Shown here in pieces: positions 33,516-42,293 of a stretch of DNA of 64,000 bases. Under the pieces are notes generated by a model. That model was not told the DNA's origin. It saw only the letters and a program-made list of their open reading frames with translations, and ran no database searches. Source of the DNA: SKVR01 sp964453995 (GTDB lineage: Bacteria; Bacteroidota; Bacteroidia; Bacteroidales; UBA7960); contig CAYVQC010000009.1 of NCBI GenBank assembly GCA_964453995.1, positions 1-64,000 of the forward strand, read 5' to 3'. Numbering within the stretch: position 1 is the stretch's first letter; every line of letters begins with the position of its first letter. The position numbers and the translations under genes are program-made.

Positions 33516-34214
33516 ATGCGTATTGATATTTTAACCATCTTTCCCGAAATGTTTCAAGGCCCCTTTGATCATTCTATCATGAAAAGGGCAAAGGAAAAGA
33601 GACGTGTGGAAATTCATCTTCATAACATCCGCGACCATAGTACCGATAAACACCGGCGTGTTGATGATTACCCTTTTGGCGGGGGTGCCGGGATGGTAAT
33701 GATGATTGAACCTGTTCTGAACTGTATTACCATGCTTAAAAACCAAAGGGAATATGATGAAGTTATATTTTTAACCCCCGATGGGGAATTGTTTCAGCAA
33801 CCCATGGCCAATAAGCTTTCAACCATGAAAAACCTGATTCTTTTGTGCGGCCACTACAAGGGTATTGATGAACGGTTGCGCGAGCATGTAATTACCCGTG
33901 AAATCAGCATTGGTGATTATGTTCTGTCAGGGGGTGAACTGGCGGCCGCTGTGCTTACTGATAGCATTGTAAGGCTCTTGCCGGGAGTACTGGGCGATGA
34001 AACATCAGCCCTGTCCGATTCTTTTCAGGATGGATTGCTTTCCCCGCCGGTTTATACCCGTCCGGCCGACTACAAAGGATGGAAAGTGCCTGATATATTA
34101 CTATCAGGGCACGACCGCAAGATTGCCGAGTGGCGCCATGAGCAGGCACTGGAGCGTACTGCAAGAAGAAGACCCGGCCTGCTGGGAATATCATCGGACG
34201 GGTCATCAGATTAA
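33516..34214 (+). CDS. trmD: tRNA (guanine-37-N1)-methyltransferase
   Basis: A 232-residue TrmD, which methylates N1 of G37 next to the anticodon to prevent frameshifting. Diagnostic segments are RIDILTIFPEMFQGPF at the start, YPFGGGAGMVMM (near 52-63), LCGHYKGIDERL (near 109-120) and the knot EISIGDYVLSGGELAA (near 127-142) with LLPGVLGDETSALSDSF. An in-frame TTG two codons upstream was rejected in favour of the ATG at 33516. In many bacteria trmD is followed by rplS; here rplS is 0.96 kb downstream, separated by a barrel protein on the other strand. Confidence 0.97.
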   Translation: MRIDILTIFPEMFQGPFDHSIMKRAKEKRRVEIHLHNIRDHSTDKHRRVDDYPFGGGAGMVMMIEPVLNCITMLKNQREYDEVIFLTPDGELFQQPMANKLSTMKNLILLCGHYKGIDERLREHVITREISIGDYVLSGGELAAAVLTDSIVRLLPGVLGDETSALSDSFQDGLLSPPVYTRPADYKGWKVPDILLSGHDRKIAEWRHEQALERTARRRPGLLGISSDGSSD

Positions 34215-34246
34215 AACAAATTGTACGTGAGGGGGAATAAATGTAT

Positions 34247-34825
34247 TTACATTTTAAACCCTATGCTGAGCTTGATTACCCTGTTGTGAATCTCTTTCTC
34301 GTCCACATTGATGGGTGTTAAACCATAATCATAACCCACACTGATTCTCAGTCCTCCGGGAATATTCATTCCCGCTCCCACAACCACTGCCATGTCGGGC
34401 CTGGTGTAGTTTTCCTTGTTAAAATCATTGTCTGTGTCTTTGATGTTTCCATCGAGAAAGTAGGAGAGCTGGGGTCCTGCAAACAGGTGTATAAGAGGCA
34501 ATGGGCTAAACTTTGCAACCAGGGGAACATCTATATAATTAAAAACAAAATCCCTTGGTGTATCGCCTGCTAAATTGGTATACCCCTTCTGAGAATAGTA
34601 TACCCCACCTTCTACGGCAACAATTCCCAAAACAGATAACCCCAGAAATCCACCAACGTGAAATCCGGTTCGCGCCTCACTTTCAGGAGCATCTGCGCCC
34701 CCAATATTGGCCAGATTTAATCCGCCTTTTACCCCATAGCTTAAAAACTGAGCATGTGCAGGCTGGAAAATTGCAACGATTAGAATAAGGGCAGCAATGG
34801 CTGTGAATCGAAATAATGCCTTCAT
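34247..34825 (-). CDS. Outer-membrane beta-barrel (porin-family) protein
   Basis: A 192-residue outer-membrane protein of the Bacteroidota OMP_b-brl_2 type. A signal peptide (KALFRFTAIAALILIVAIF, cut after QPAHA) is followed by YGVKGGLNLANIGG and alternating amphipathic strands with GFHVGGFLGL, FNYIDVPLVAKF and LHLFAGPQLSYFL-like stretches. It ends in IKLSIGFKM, a typical barrel-ending strand. The frame is open 22 codons further upstream, but that part lies over the promoter, so the ATG at 34825 is chosen. Function unknown. It is transcribed alone from a near-consensus promoter. Confidence 0.88.
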   Translation of the reverse strand: MKALFRFTAIAALILIVAIFQPAHAQFLSYGVKGGLNLANIGGADAPESEARTGFHVGGFLGLSVLGIVAVEGGVYYSQKGYTNLAGDTPRDFVFNYIDVPLVAKFSPLPLIHLFAGPQLSYFLDGNIKDTDNDFNKENYTRPDMAVVVGAGMNIPGGLRISVGYDYGLTPINVDEKEIHNRVIKLSIGFKM

Positions 34826-34861
34826 AGTTTGTGGATTTTTAGTGCATAAGAAAATGAAACT

Positions 34862-34891
34862 CAAAGCTACCCAAAATATTAAATTTGACAA
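34862..34891 (-). promoter_or_regulatory. Promoter of the outer-membrane barrel gene
   Basis: On the minus strand: TTG (34889-34891), a 19-base spacer and TAGCTTTG (34862-34869). This is a full match to the Bacteroidota -33/-7 pattern, giving a leader of about 30 bases. Confidence 0.7.
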
Positions 34892-35072
34892 AATACAGAC
34901 CCTGTTCTAAATACACTTGTTAATAAAAAACAGCACATCAATCCCGTTGATTGCAACTTTATTACATCCCCTTTTTAACTTACATTTGCAGGCTGATTAT
35001 AAGATGCTGCAAAGTGCATCTTTGAGCAGGAAATAAAATTCAATGAATCTTTTTTTATTTGAATTAATTCCC

Positions 35073-35080
35073 TAACTTTG
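35073..35080 (+). promoter_or_regulatory. Candidate -7 box of rplS
   Basis: TAACTTTG followed by C fits TAnnTTTG, about 90 bases before the rplS ATG. The upstream stretch is T-rich, without a clear TTG at the normal distance. The long leader could carry regulatory structure, but I could not identify one. Confidence 0.5.
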
Positions 35081-35171
35081 CACTCCCTTTTTCGCAAGAA
35101 AATATCATAATCTATTCATATTGAAAGTCTCCGGTACGGGGCAATGCCATAAACGAATAAAATACTGTGTT

Positions 35172-35528
35172 ATGAACAAGATGGAAATAATGAATTTTGT
35201 GCAGGATGTATTGACTGAAAAAAAAGAAGCACCTGCATTCAAAGCCGGCGATACCATTACTGTACATTATAAGATCAGAGAAGGTAACAAGGAGCGTATC
35301 CAGCCCTTCCAGGGAGTGGTAATTCAGAGAAGGGGCACTGGTGCCACCGAAACTTTTACTGTAAGAAAAATTTCCGGTAATATTGGGGTAGAAAGGATTT
35401 TCCCCATTCAGTCCCCCTTTATCGAGAAAATAGAACTTAACCGCCGCGGTGCTGTGCGCAGAGCCAGAATTTTCTACCTGAGAGCACTCCGTGGTAAAAA
35501 AGCCAGGATCAAAGAAAAGAGAATGTAA
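35172..35528 (+). CDS. rplS: 50S ribosomal protein L19
   Basis: A 118-residue L19, which sits at the interface of the large and small ribosomal subunits. The signature FKAGDTITVHYKIREGNKERIQPFQGVVIQRRG lies near residues 21-54, followed by TFTVRKISGNIGVERIFP, and the basic tail ends in KARIKEKRM. The frame extends upstream, but the ATG at 35172 gives the normal length and N-terminus. It is a single gene followed by a terminator, about 0.96 kb after trmD. Confidence 0.96.
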   Translation: MNKMEIMNFVQDVLTEKKEAPAFKAGDTITVHYKIREGNKERIQPFQGVVIQRRGTGATETFTVRKISGNIGVERIFPIQSPFIEKIELNRRGAVRRARIFYLRALRGKKARIKEKRM

Positions 35529-35552
35529 GCCTTGCCTGCTGTTCAAAAAAAC

Positions 35553-35587
35553 AAAAAGCCGTTGGATTTGCCAGTGGCTTTTTTTTT
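35553..35587 (+). terminator. Rho-independent terminator of rplS
   Basis: AAAAAGCC pairs with GGCTTTTT, with an inner TGG/CCA pairing, and is followed by a run of T; it begins 25 bases after the rplS stop. Confidence 0.85.
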
Positions 35588-35603
35588 AATAATTTCGTAT
35601 GTA

Positions 35604-35633
35604 TTGGCAAAATAAAAAGGGCTGATATCTTTT
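35604..35633 (+). promoter_or_regulatory. Candidate promoter of ftcD
   Basis: TTG (35604-35606), 19 bases, then TATCTTTT (35626-35633), one mismatch from TAnnTTTG; the leader would be about 65 bases. Confidence 0.45.
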
Positions 35634-35705
35634 TTTGCAAATCCCCGATGAAAAGAGTGAGAGCAAAAGAACACCGAAAAATAACCCTTAAATCGAAACC
35701 TAGCT

Positions 35706-37391
35706 ATGAAGAAGTTAATTGAATGTGTACCCAATTTCAGCGAAGGCAATGATATGAACATAATCCGCCAGATTACCGGCGAGATTGAAGCAGTAGATGG
35801 CGTGAAATTGTTGGATGTAGATCCCGGAAAAGCCACCAACCGTACTGTAGTGACAATGGTGGGTACTCCGGACGAAGTCATTGAAGCGGCCTTTCGCGCT
35901 GTAAAAAAGGCATCGCAGCTTATAGATATGAGCAAGCACAAGGGAGAACATCCGCGCATGGGTGCTACCGATGTATGTCCGCTGGTACCTGTTGCCGATA
36001 TATCTATGGAAGAAACGGTAGAATATGCCCGGAAACTGGCAGAACGCATTGGTAAGGAACTTGAAATACCTGTGTACTGCTACGAAAATGCTGCCTTTGA
36101 AGAAAAGAGACGCAATCTTGCCAACTGCCGAAGCGGAGAATATGAGGGATTGCCCGATAAACTGCAGAAAGAAGAATGGAAGCCCGATTTTGGTCCCGCA
36201 AAATTCAATCCCCGCAGTGGGGCCACTGCCGTTGGAGCCCGTGATTTTCTTGTAGCATACAATATTAACCTCAATACCACCTCTACCCGCCGTGCCAATG
36301 CCATTGCTTTTGATGTGCGCGAAAAAGGCAGGGTGAAAAGAGAAGGCAATCCCATTACCGGCAAAGTTGTAACCAATGAAAAAGGAGATAAGGTATGGAT
36401 TCCCGGAACCCTTAAAGCCGTAAAAGCTATCGGTTGGTTTATTGAAGAGTATGGCATTGCCCAAATCTCCATGAACCTTACCAATATTTCTGTTACCCCG
36501 GTTCATGTTGCCTTCGATGAGGTAATGACAAAAGCCGCCGAGCGCGGGATACGGGTTACCGGTTCGGAACTCGTGGGCCTGGTGCCCTTAAAGGCCATGT
36601 TGGATGCCGGAAAATACTTCCTGCGCAAACAACAGCGCAGCGTTGGGGTTTCTGAAGCTGAACTTATCAAAATAGCCGTTAAATCATTGGGTCTCGACGA
36701 CCTTAAACCCTTCAACCCCAAGGAAAAGATCATTGAGTATATGATTGCAGAGGAAGAAGGCAAAAAGCTGGTGGATTTTAATTTACAGGAATTTGCCGAT
36801 GAAACCGCCAGTGAGTCACCCGCTCCCGGTGGAGGATCGATTTCCGCCTATGTGGGATCCCTGGGCATCTCCCTGGCCACCATGGTGGCCAATCTGTCAT
36901 CGCACAAAAGAGGTTGGGATGACCAGTGGGAATTCTTTGGCAATTGGGCAGAAAAAGGACAGGCCATCAAGGATGAACTTCTTTGGCTGGTTGATGAGGA
37001 TACCCGCTCTTTCAATCGTATTATGGATGCATTTGGTATGTCGAAATCCAACGAACAGGAAAAGAAAGCCCGACACAAAGCCATACAGGATGCTACCCGC
37101 TATGCTATTGAGGTGCCATTCAGAGTAATGAAGAAGGCTTATGAAAGCATGGATATCATCAAAGAAATGGTGGAGCGAGGCAATCCTAATTCGGTTACCG
37201 ATGCGGGAGTAGGCGCCCTGTGTGCCCGCACTGCAGTTATGGGAGCTTATATGAACGTAAAGATCAATACTGCCGATTTGGAAGACAAAGCATTTGTAGA
37301 GGACATCCTTAAGCAGGGCAGGGAAATTCAGGAAGCCGCCATAGCTAAAGAAAAAGAGATCCTTAAACTGGTAGAAGAAAAGATTGGATAA
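35706..37391 (+). CDS. ftcD: Bifunctional glutamate formimidoyltransferase / formimidoyl-THF cyclodeaminase
   Basis: A 561-residue fusion that transfers the formimino group from formiminoglutamate to tetrahydrofolate and then releases ammonia to give 5,10-methenyl-THF (histidine degradation, one-carbon supply). The N-terminal transferase half (about 1-330) opens with LIECVPNFSEGND and contains HKGEHPRMGATDVCPLVP; the C-terminal cyclodeaminase half (about 355-560) contains SPAPGGGSISAYVG and NPNSVTDAGVGAL. The two-domain order is that of mammalian FTCD. No hut genes are adjacent; the following gene is unrelated and 106 bases away. The call is firm. Confidence 0.95.
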   Translation: MKKLIECVPNFSEGNDMNIIRQITGEIEAVDGVKLLDVDPGKATNRTVVTMVGTPDEVIEAAFRAVKKASQLIDMSKHKGEHPRMGATDVCPLVPVADISMEETVEYARKLAERIGKELEIPVYCYENAAFEEKRRNLANCRSGEYEGLPDKLQKEEWKPDFGPAKFNPRSGATAVGARDFLVAYNINLNTTSTRRANAIAFDVREKGRVKREGNPITGKVVTNEKGDKVWIPGTLKAVKAIGWFIEEYGIAQISMNLTNISVTPVHVAFDEVMTKAAERGIRVTGSELVGLVPLKAMLDAGKYFLRKQQRSVGVSEAELIKIAVKSLGLDDLKPFNPKEKIIEYMIAEEEGKKLVDFNLQEFADETASESPAPGGGSISAYVGSLGISLATMVANLSSHKRGWDDQWEFFGNWAEKGQAIKDELLWLVDEDTRSFNRIMDAFGMSKSNEQEKKARHKAIQDATRYAIEVPFRVMKKAYESMDIIKEMVERGNPNSVTDAGVGALCARTAVMGAYMNVKINTADLEDKAFVEDILKQGREIQEAAIAKEKEILKLVEEKIG

Positions 37392-37497
37392 TGCATAATT
37401 GATAGCTCCCCCGGTTGATGAGGGTCGTCATACGCAATGATGAATGGCCTGCAATTGAGCGGGGGAAAGCAAATTGAATCATAAAATTTCCGGAAAA

Positions 37498-38598
37498 ATG
37501 TTAGATGATATTGTGTCGCCGGCTTTACTGGTAGATGAAGATAAATGCCGCCGTAACATACGCAACATGGCGTCAAAGGCTGATTCCCCTGCAGTAAATT
37601 TCAGGCCCCATTTTAAAACCCACCAATCCCTTACAATAGGTCGATGGTTCCGGGAAGCCGGAGTCAGCAGCATTGCAGTCTCTTCATTTTCCATGGCCGA
37701 ATATTTTGCCCGCGATCATTGGCAGGATATCATGGTAGCATTCCCGGTAAATATCCGCGAGGTAGAATCTATGAACCGGCTTTCTGCGCAATGTAATCTT
37801 TCTGTCTTGATCGCCGATAATGATACCGTTGAACCTCTTGGAGAAAAGGTGCTCCACGATACCGGCTTCTATATTAAGATTGATGTGGGAAATCATCGCA
37901 GTGGCTTTTTACCGGAGCAGACTGACGCAATTGAATTCTTGCTTAAAGCTGCTGAAAGATTTCCACGGCTGAAGTTCCGTGGGTTTGTTGCCCATGCAGG
38001 GCAAACCTACCACACCGAATCGCTCAATGAAGTCCAGAAGGTTTACTCCAAAGGCTGCAGACAACTTTCAGGCCTTACCCGGCATTTTCGCGATTTTTAT
38101 CCGGGCATAATTTCCTCCTGGGGCGATACACCTTCCTGCAGCCTGATAAATGATTTTGAAGGAATTGATGAGATCAGGCCTGGTAATTTTGTGTTTTATG
38201 ACTTAATGCAATTTCACCTGGCCTCCTGCGACTGGGAAGACATAGCCCTTGCGGTGGCCGCACCTGTTGTGGCCCGCCGCAGCGATCGTAAAGAGGTAAT
38301 CCTTTATGCAGGGGCCGTGCATTTGTCTAAAGACACTCTTTTAATCCCGGATGTAGGACATGTGTACGGTGAGGTAGTAAAACTAACTGCCAGGGGATGG
38401 GAAAGATTTCCCCAGCCTGTTTATATAAACCGGCTGTCGCAGGAGCATGGCATTTTTTATTGCCCCGACGAGCATATTGACGAATTTGCTCCTGGATCAT
38501 TGGCCGGAATTATTCCCGTCCATTCCTGCCTTACCGCAGATTTGCTAAAAGACAAATACTACAACCTGAAAACCCATCGTTTTTTTGAGCAGGAATGA
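37498..38598 (+). CDS. PLP-dependent D-threonine aldolase / D-serine dehydratase-like enzyme
   Basis: A 366-residue fold-III PLP enzyme, with an alanine-racemase-type barrel plus a C-terminal D-serine-dehydratase-like domain. SPALLVDEDKCRRNI opens the barrel, and the PLP lysine is K40 in FRPHFKTHQS. GFVAHAGQTYH and SWGDTPSC line the cofactor site, and the C-terminal metal motif HGIFYCPDE...IPVHSC supplies the His and Cys that bind a divalent metal in this family. It probably acts on D-beta-hydroxy amino acids (D-threonine aldolase type). A TTG eight codons upstream also opens the frame but was not preferred. It may be co-transcribed with ftcD. Confidence 0.87.
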   Translation: MLDDIVSPALLVDEDKCRRNIRNMASKADSPAVNFRPHFKTHQSLTIGRWFREAGVSSIAVSSFSMAEYFARDHWQDIMVAFPVNIREVESMNRLSAQCNLSVLIADNDTVEPLGEKVLHDTGFYIKIDVGNHRSGFLPEQTDAIEFLLKAAERFPRLKFRGFVAHAGQTYHTESLNEVQKVYSKGCRQLSGLTRHFRDFYPGIISSWGDTPSCSLINDFEGIDEIRPGNFVFYDLMQFHLASCDWEDIALAVAAPVVARRSDRKEVILYAGAVHLSKDTLLIPDVGHVYGEVVKLTARGWERFPQPVYINRLSQEHGIFYCPDEHIDEFAPGSLAGIIPVHSCLTADLLKDKYYNLKTHRFFEQE

Positions 38599-38684
38599 CC
38601 CGGGTGTTTCCAGCGTGAAGCGCCTCGCAATGCATATTCCCCTGAAGTCATTCTGAAATTTGCAAAAAAACAACGGAAAGACTT

Positions 38685-38714
38685 TTGGGAATCCAAAACT
38701 ATTTTCTATCTTTG
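38685..38714 (+). promoter_or_regulatory. Promoter of rpmH
   Basis: TTG (38685-38687), a 19-base spacer and TATCTTTG (38707-38714): a full match to the Bacteroidota pattern. The predicted leader is about 110 bases. Confidence 0.75.
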
Positions 38715-38833
38715 CAATCCCAAAATCCGGGCTGCCAGGGCAGATAAGTTTATCAAAGAAAATCAGGCTGTTAAATTCATTTTGCAGCAAAGGCTATAAC
38801 GCTGAAAGTACTCACAGCAAAATATATTAAGCA

Positions 38834-38989
38834 ATGAAAAGGACATTTCAACCATCGAGAAGACGCAGAAAAAACAAGCATGGTTTCAGAAAAAGAATGG
38901 AATCTGCCAACGGACGCAAAGTTTTGGCAGCCAGGAGAGCAAAAGGCAGAAAGAAACTTACTGTGTCTGACGAAAAGACTCATAAGTAA
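38834..38989 (+). CDS. rpmH: 50S ribosomal protein L34
   Basis: A 51-residue L34 of the large ribosomal subunit. The whole family pattern is present: MKRTFQPSRRRRKNKHGFR, then MESANGRKVLAARRAKGRKK and LTVSD. Length is normal for the family. It has its own strong promoter and terminator and is not next to rnpA or dnaA, the classic neighbours in other phyla. Confidence 0.98.
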   Translation: MKRTFQPSRRRRKNKHGFRKRMESANGRKVLAARRAKGRKKLTVSDEKTHK

Positions 38990-39019
38990 AGATTTGGTTA
39001 ATCATTAATTTTGGTTATT

Positions 39020-39053
39020 AGGTTGTGTCAGTAAAAATTGATGCAACCTTTTT
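39020..39053 (+). terminator. Rho-independent terminator of rpmH
   Basis: An 11-bp stem (AGGTTGTGTCA with TGATGCAACCT, two G-U pairs) with an 8-base loop and a T run, 31 bases after the rpmH stop. Confidence 0.85.
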
Positions 39054-39164
39054 GGTTTATACCTGCCTGTGATTTATGCCTACATCGTTCTCCAGTATTT
39101 TATACCCGCGAATTTTAAGCAGGATTAACGATAAGACCAACTCCCGGGGCCCCATGCAGGTGAT

Positions 39165-39193
39165 TTGATAGTGAATGATTTTTCTTACTTTTG
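39165..39193 (+). promoter_or_regulatory. Promoter upstream of a small ORF and the DUF4834 gene
   Basis: TTG (39165-39167), 18 bases, then TACTTTTG (39186-39193), matching TAnnTTTG. It lies about 185 bases before the DUF4834 ATG and about 65 before the 29-codon ORF. Confidence 0.6.
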
Positions 39194-39260
39194 CCTAGTA
39201 TTATGCAACCAATGTAATTTCGGTAGTTTTACGATCAGTTCACGGGAAATATAAAGTGAA

Positions 39261-39350
39261 ATGAAAGAAACCGAAAACGTAACAAAAATTTTAAAACCAC
39301 TAACAGCCCTGATAGTAAAAACCATGCACAACCTCACCGGTTTCTTTTAA
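39261..39350 (+). CDS. Possible 29-residue peptide (leader or small protein)
   Basis: An ATG-initiated 29-codon frame lies between a good promoter and the DUF4834 gene, 27 bases before it. The peptide starts MKETENVTKILKPL and ends HNLTGFF; its middle (ILKPLTALIVKTM) could form an amphipathic helix. No family is recognised. It may be a real small protein, a leader peptide or chance; a conserved frame in relatives would be needed to call it. Apart from this and the two flanking signals, the 39.0-39.38 kb gap shows nothing. Confidence 0.3.
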   Translation: MKETENVTKILKPLTALIVKTMHNLTGFF

Positions 39351-39377
39351 AGTATCATCTGTTAAATTTCTTTCCTT

Positions 39378-39674
39378 ATGACTCTTATAAAAATCATAGC
39401 TATATTTGTTCTGGCTTACCTGATATTCCGGTTTGTCACACTGTACATTCTTCCATGGGCTCTTCGCTGGTTCATCAACAAACAAAAGGAAAAGTTCTAC
39501 CAGCAAAACCCTCATTTCAGAAAGGATAAAGAGCCGTCAGCAAAAAAGGGTGACATCAGATTCAGTGGCAAGGTGCATGGTACTAATGGTAAGTCTTCAG
39601 GACAAATCGGTGAATATGTGGATTATGAAGAGATCAAAGAGGACAAAAAGAAAGACAGGGAGAAAGAATCCTGA
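39378..39674 (+). CDS. DUF4834 family membrane-anchored protein
   Basis: A 98-residue protein with one N-terminal membrane helix (about 4-25, IKIIAIFVLAYLIFRFVTLY) and a charged, Lys/Glu-rich cytoplasmic tail containing the family's GEYVDYEEIKE segment (near 79-89). This is the layout of DUF4834, a small family that I know only from Bacteroidota. Its function is unknown. It precedes the YfhO-type gene by 59 bases on the same strand and is probably co-transcribed with it; such pairing may hint at a joint envelope role, but this is inference. Confidence 0.82.
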   Translation: MTLIKIIAIFVLAYLIFRFVTLYILPWALRWFINKQKEKFYQQNPHFRKDKEPSAKKGDIRFSGKVHGTNGKSSGQIGEYVDYEEIKEDKKKDREKES

Positions 39675-39733
39675 TCCCTGCAAACAACAGGAGCGTACTT
39701 GAAAAATCTAACCAGTTAAAATAAATAGGAAAA

Positions 39734-42196
39734 ATGCAAAAATCTGATTGGAACAAAGTTTTGCCCTATGTGGGTGCCATTGTTATTTTTTTGATTTTAA
39801 GCCTTGGCTATGTTTATCCTGTTTTGCAGGGAAAAAGATTATTGCAATCAGACATTGTTAAGTTTGAAGGAATGGCCCGGGAGATCAAGGAATACAGAGA
39901 AGAAACCGGTAAAGAAGCCCTGTGGACCAATTCTATGTTTGGAGGCATGCCGGCTTTTCAGATCTCTGTAAAATACAGCAACAACATTTCCAACTTTTTC
40001 CATAAAGTTTTTTCCCTTGGGTTGCCTCGTCCTGCAGATATGATTTTCCTTTATTTCGCAGGATTTTTTGTTTTTCTGCTGGTAATGAAGGTCAATGTAT
40101 GGATAGCATTCCTTGGGGCGTTGGCTTTTGCTTTCTCCTCCTATCATTTCATCATCATTGAAGCCGGACATAATTCCAAGGCTCTTGCCATTGCCTATAT
40201 GGCACCTGTGCTGGCCTCTATTGTGCATACCTTCAGAGGACATTACTATTCCGGTGCCATATTATTTGCCCTCTTTCTTGCTTTGCAATTGTTTTCCAAC
40301 CACCTCCAGATTACTTACTATCTTTTGATAATCGTTATCTTTTACGGCATAGCAAAATTTATACACCTGCTGGCGGAACGCAAACATTTGGTTTTTCTTA
40401 AGGCCACCGGAGTACTGGTGGTGGCAGCCATCATTGCTGTGGGTGTTAATATAGGCAACTTCTGGAGTACCTATGTGTATACTTCTGAAACTATGCGTGG
40501 TGGTACCGAGCTTACCACAGGCGAGGAGGCCAATACTTCAGGATTAAGTACTGAATATATCACCAACTGGAGTTACGGAATTTCAGAAACCTTTTCTTTG
40601 CTGATCCCCAATGTAAAGGGAGGCGCAACGGGTATGCTCAGCGAAAATGACCGTGCCATGGGGGCTGTTGAACCTGCCGTTCGCAGAAATATTGGGCAGG
40701 CCAATCAATACTGGGGAAACCAACCTTTTACCTCCGGGCCGGTATATGTGGGAGCCGGAATATTGTTCCTTTTCATTTTATCCCTCTTTTTTGTGAAAGG
40801 ACCATTGAAGTGGGGCTTACTGATTGCTGCAATTCTTGCTGTTTTATTGTCGTGGGGAAAGAATTTCATGCCCCTTACCGAGTACTTCATCAATCATGTG
40901 CCAGGATATAATAAATTCAGGGCTGTTTCAATGACCCTGGTAATTGCAGAAATGGTGATTCCTGCCATTGCTTTTATCGGATTACATAAGCTCTTTACAG
41001 GAAAGGTAAAAATCACTTATCCTGCCTTTTTTACGGCACTGGGGCTCACAGCCGGCCTTGCCTTGTTGTTTTACCTGGCTCCCAGGACATTCTTCTCCTT
41101 CTTCAGCGATGAGGAAAGAGCGATGTTTACCGATTGGATGGCCCAGGAGCAGCAACAACAGGCTTTCATCTTCCAGATCCGTGAAAATCTTGAAAATGCC
41201 AGGGTAGCCATTTTCAGGGCCGATGCTCTTCGCAGTGTATTTTTTGCCATGGCCACCGCTGCAGCAGTGCTGCTTATGGCCCTGGGAAAGATTAAAAAAC
41301 CATTGTTTGTAGTTGTTTTGGCCTTGTTGATTGTATTGGATATGTGGACAGTAAACCGTCGCTATTTCGATGATACCAACTTTGTTCCCCGGCGCCAGGT
41401 AGAGAATCCTTACCAACCAACACAGGCAAACCAGCAAATCCTCAGAGATACTGATCCGCATTTCAGGGTATATAATGTTACGGTAAACAGCTTCAATGAT
41501 GCCTCTACAAGTTGGTTTCACAAATCAATAGGAGGTTATCATGGCGCCAAACTGCAACGCTACCAGGAGCTTATTGATAATCATATTACCCAGGGCAATA
41601 TGGAAGTACTCAATATGCTCAATACAAAATACCTCATCGCACCCGGGCCCGATCGACAACCAGAAGCAAGTTTGAATGAAGATGCACTGGGCAATGCCTG
41701 GTTTGCTCACGAGCTGCAATGGGTCGATAATGCTGATGAAGAGTTGAACGAACTCAATAATATTGACCCTGAGATTACCGCCCTTATTGACACAAGATTT
41801 GCCGAAGAGGTTAACACCACCATTTTACCTCCCGAAGAGCAAGATCAAATAGAACTGGTACATTATGAACCCAATGTTCTAAAATATACCGCACAAACTT
41901 CCGGGCCAAGACTGGCTATTTTTTCCGAAGTTTATTATCCCCATGGCTGGAAGGTCTATCTGAACGGTGAGGAAACCTCTCATTTCCGGGCAAATTATAT
42001 CCTCAGGGCTATGGTGTTGCCAGCGGGAAATCATGATATAGAGTTTCGTTTTGAGCCCAGGTCATTCTATACCGGGGAAACAATTGCCCTCATTTTCAGT
42101 GTTATCCTCGTTCTGGCAATGGTTGGTTACGCCATTCTGCAATGGCGGAAAACGAATTCGAAAGGTGCTTCTTCAGATACCACCGACACATTCTGA
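39734..42196 (+). CDS. YfhO family multi-spanning membrane protein
   Basis: An 820-residue integral membrane protein of the YfhO family, proteins with a GT-C glycosyltransferase-like layout. About 12 hydrophobic helices occupy residues 10-560, with an early extracytoplasmic loop carrying MFGGMPAFQI and EAGHNSKALAIAYMAP. A soluble C-terminal part contains the family patch VLNMLNTKYLIAPG and a beta-rich YYPHGWKVYLNGEE domain. A final helix lies near 790-810. In Bacillus, YfhO is involved in glycosylating lipoteichoic acid; a similar lipid-linked sugar transfer to envelope glycans is inferred here. It is followed by a glycosyltransferase gene 97 bases on. Confidence 0.9.
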   Translation: MQKSDWNKVLPYVGAIVIFLILSLGYVYPVLQGKRLLQSDIVKFEGMAREIKEYREETGKEALWTNSMFGGMPAFQISVKYSNNISNFFHKVFSLGLPRPADMIFLYFAGFFVFLLVMKVNVWIAFLGALAFAFSSYHFIIIEAGHNSKALAIAYMAPVLASIVHTFRGHYYSGAILFALFLALQLFSNHLQITYYLLIIVIFYGIAKFIHLLAERKHLVFLKATGVLVVAAIIAVGVNIGNFWSTYVYTSETMRGGTELTTGEEANTSGLSTEYITNWSYGISETFSLLIPNVKGGATGMLSENDRAMGAVEPAVRRNIGQANQYWGNQPFTSGPVYVGAGILFLFILSLFFVKGPLKWGLLIAAILAVLLSWGKNFMPLTEYFINHVPGYNKFRAVSMTLVIAEMVIPAIAFIGLHKLFTGKVKITYPAFFTALGLTAGLALLFYLAPRTFFSFFSDEERAMFTDWMAQEQQQQAFIFQIRENLENARVAIFRADALRSVFFAMATAAAVLLMALGKIKKPLFVVVLALLIVLDMWTVNRRYFDDTNFVPRRQVENPYQPTQANQQILRDTDPHFRVYNVTVNSFNDASTSWFHKSIGGYHGAKLQRYQELIDNHITQGNMEVLNMLNTKYLIAPGPDRQPEASLNEDALGNAWFAHELQWVDNADEELNELNNIDPEITALIDTRFAEEVNTTILPPEEQDQIELVHYEPNVLKYTAQTSGPRLAIFSEVYYPHGWKVYLNGEETSHFRANYILRAMVLPAGNHDIEFRFEPRSFYTGETIALIFSVILVLAMVGYAILQWRKTNSKGASSDTTDTF

Positions 42197-42293
42197 TCGG
42201 GATACCATTGTCCAATACCTTTAATGCATTTTGAAGGAGAGGAGTTTTTTTATGGACAAGCAACGTAAGATCTGTATCGTATAAACCAGGGGT

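Noticed and set aside
35715..36506. Minus-strand frame of 263 codons opposite ftcD
   Set aside because: Shadow frame produced by codon bias of ftcD; no domain features.
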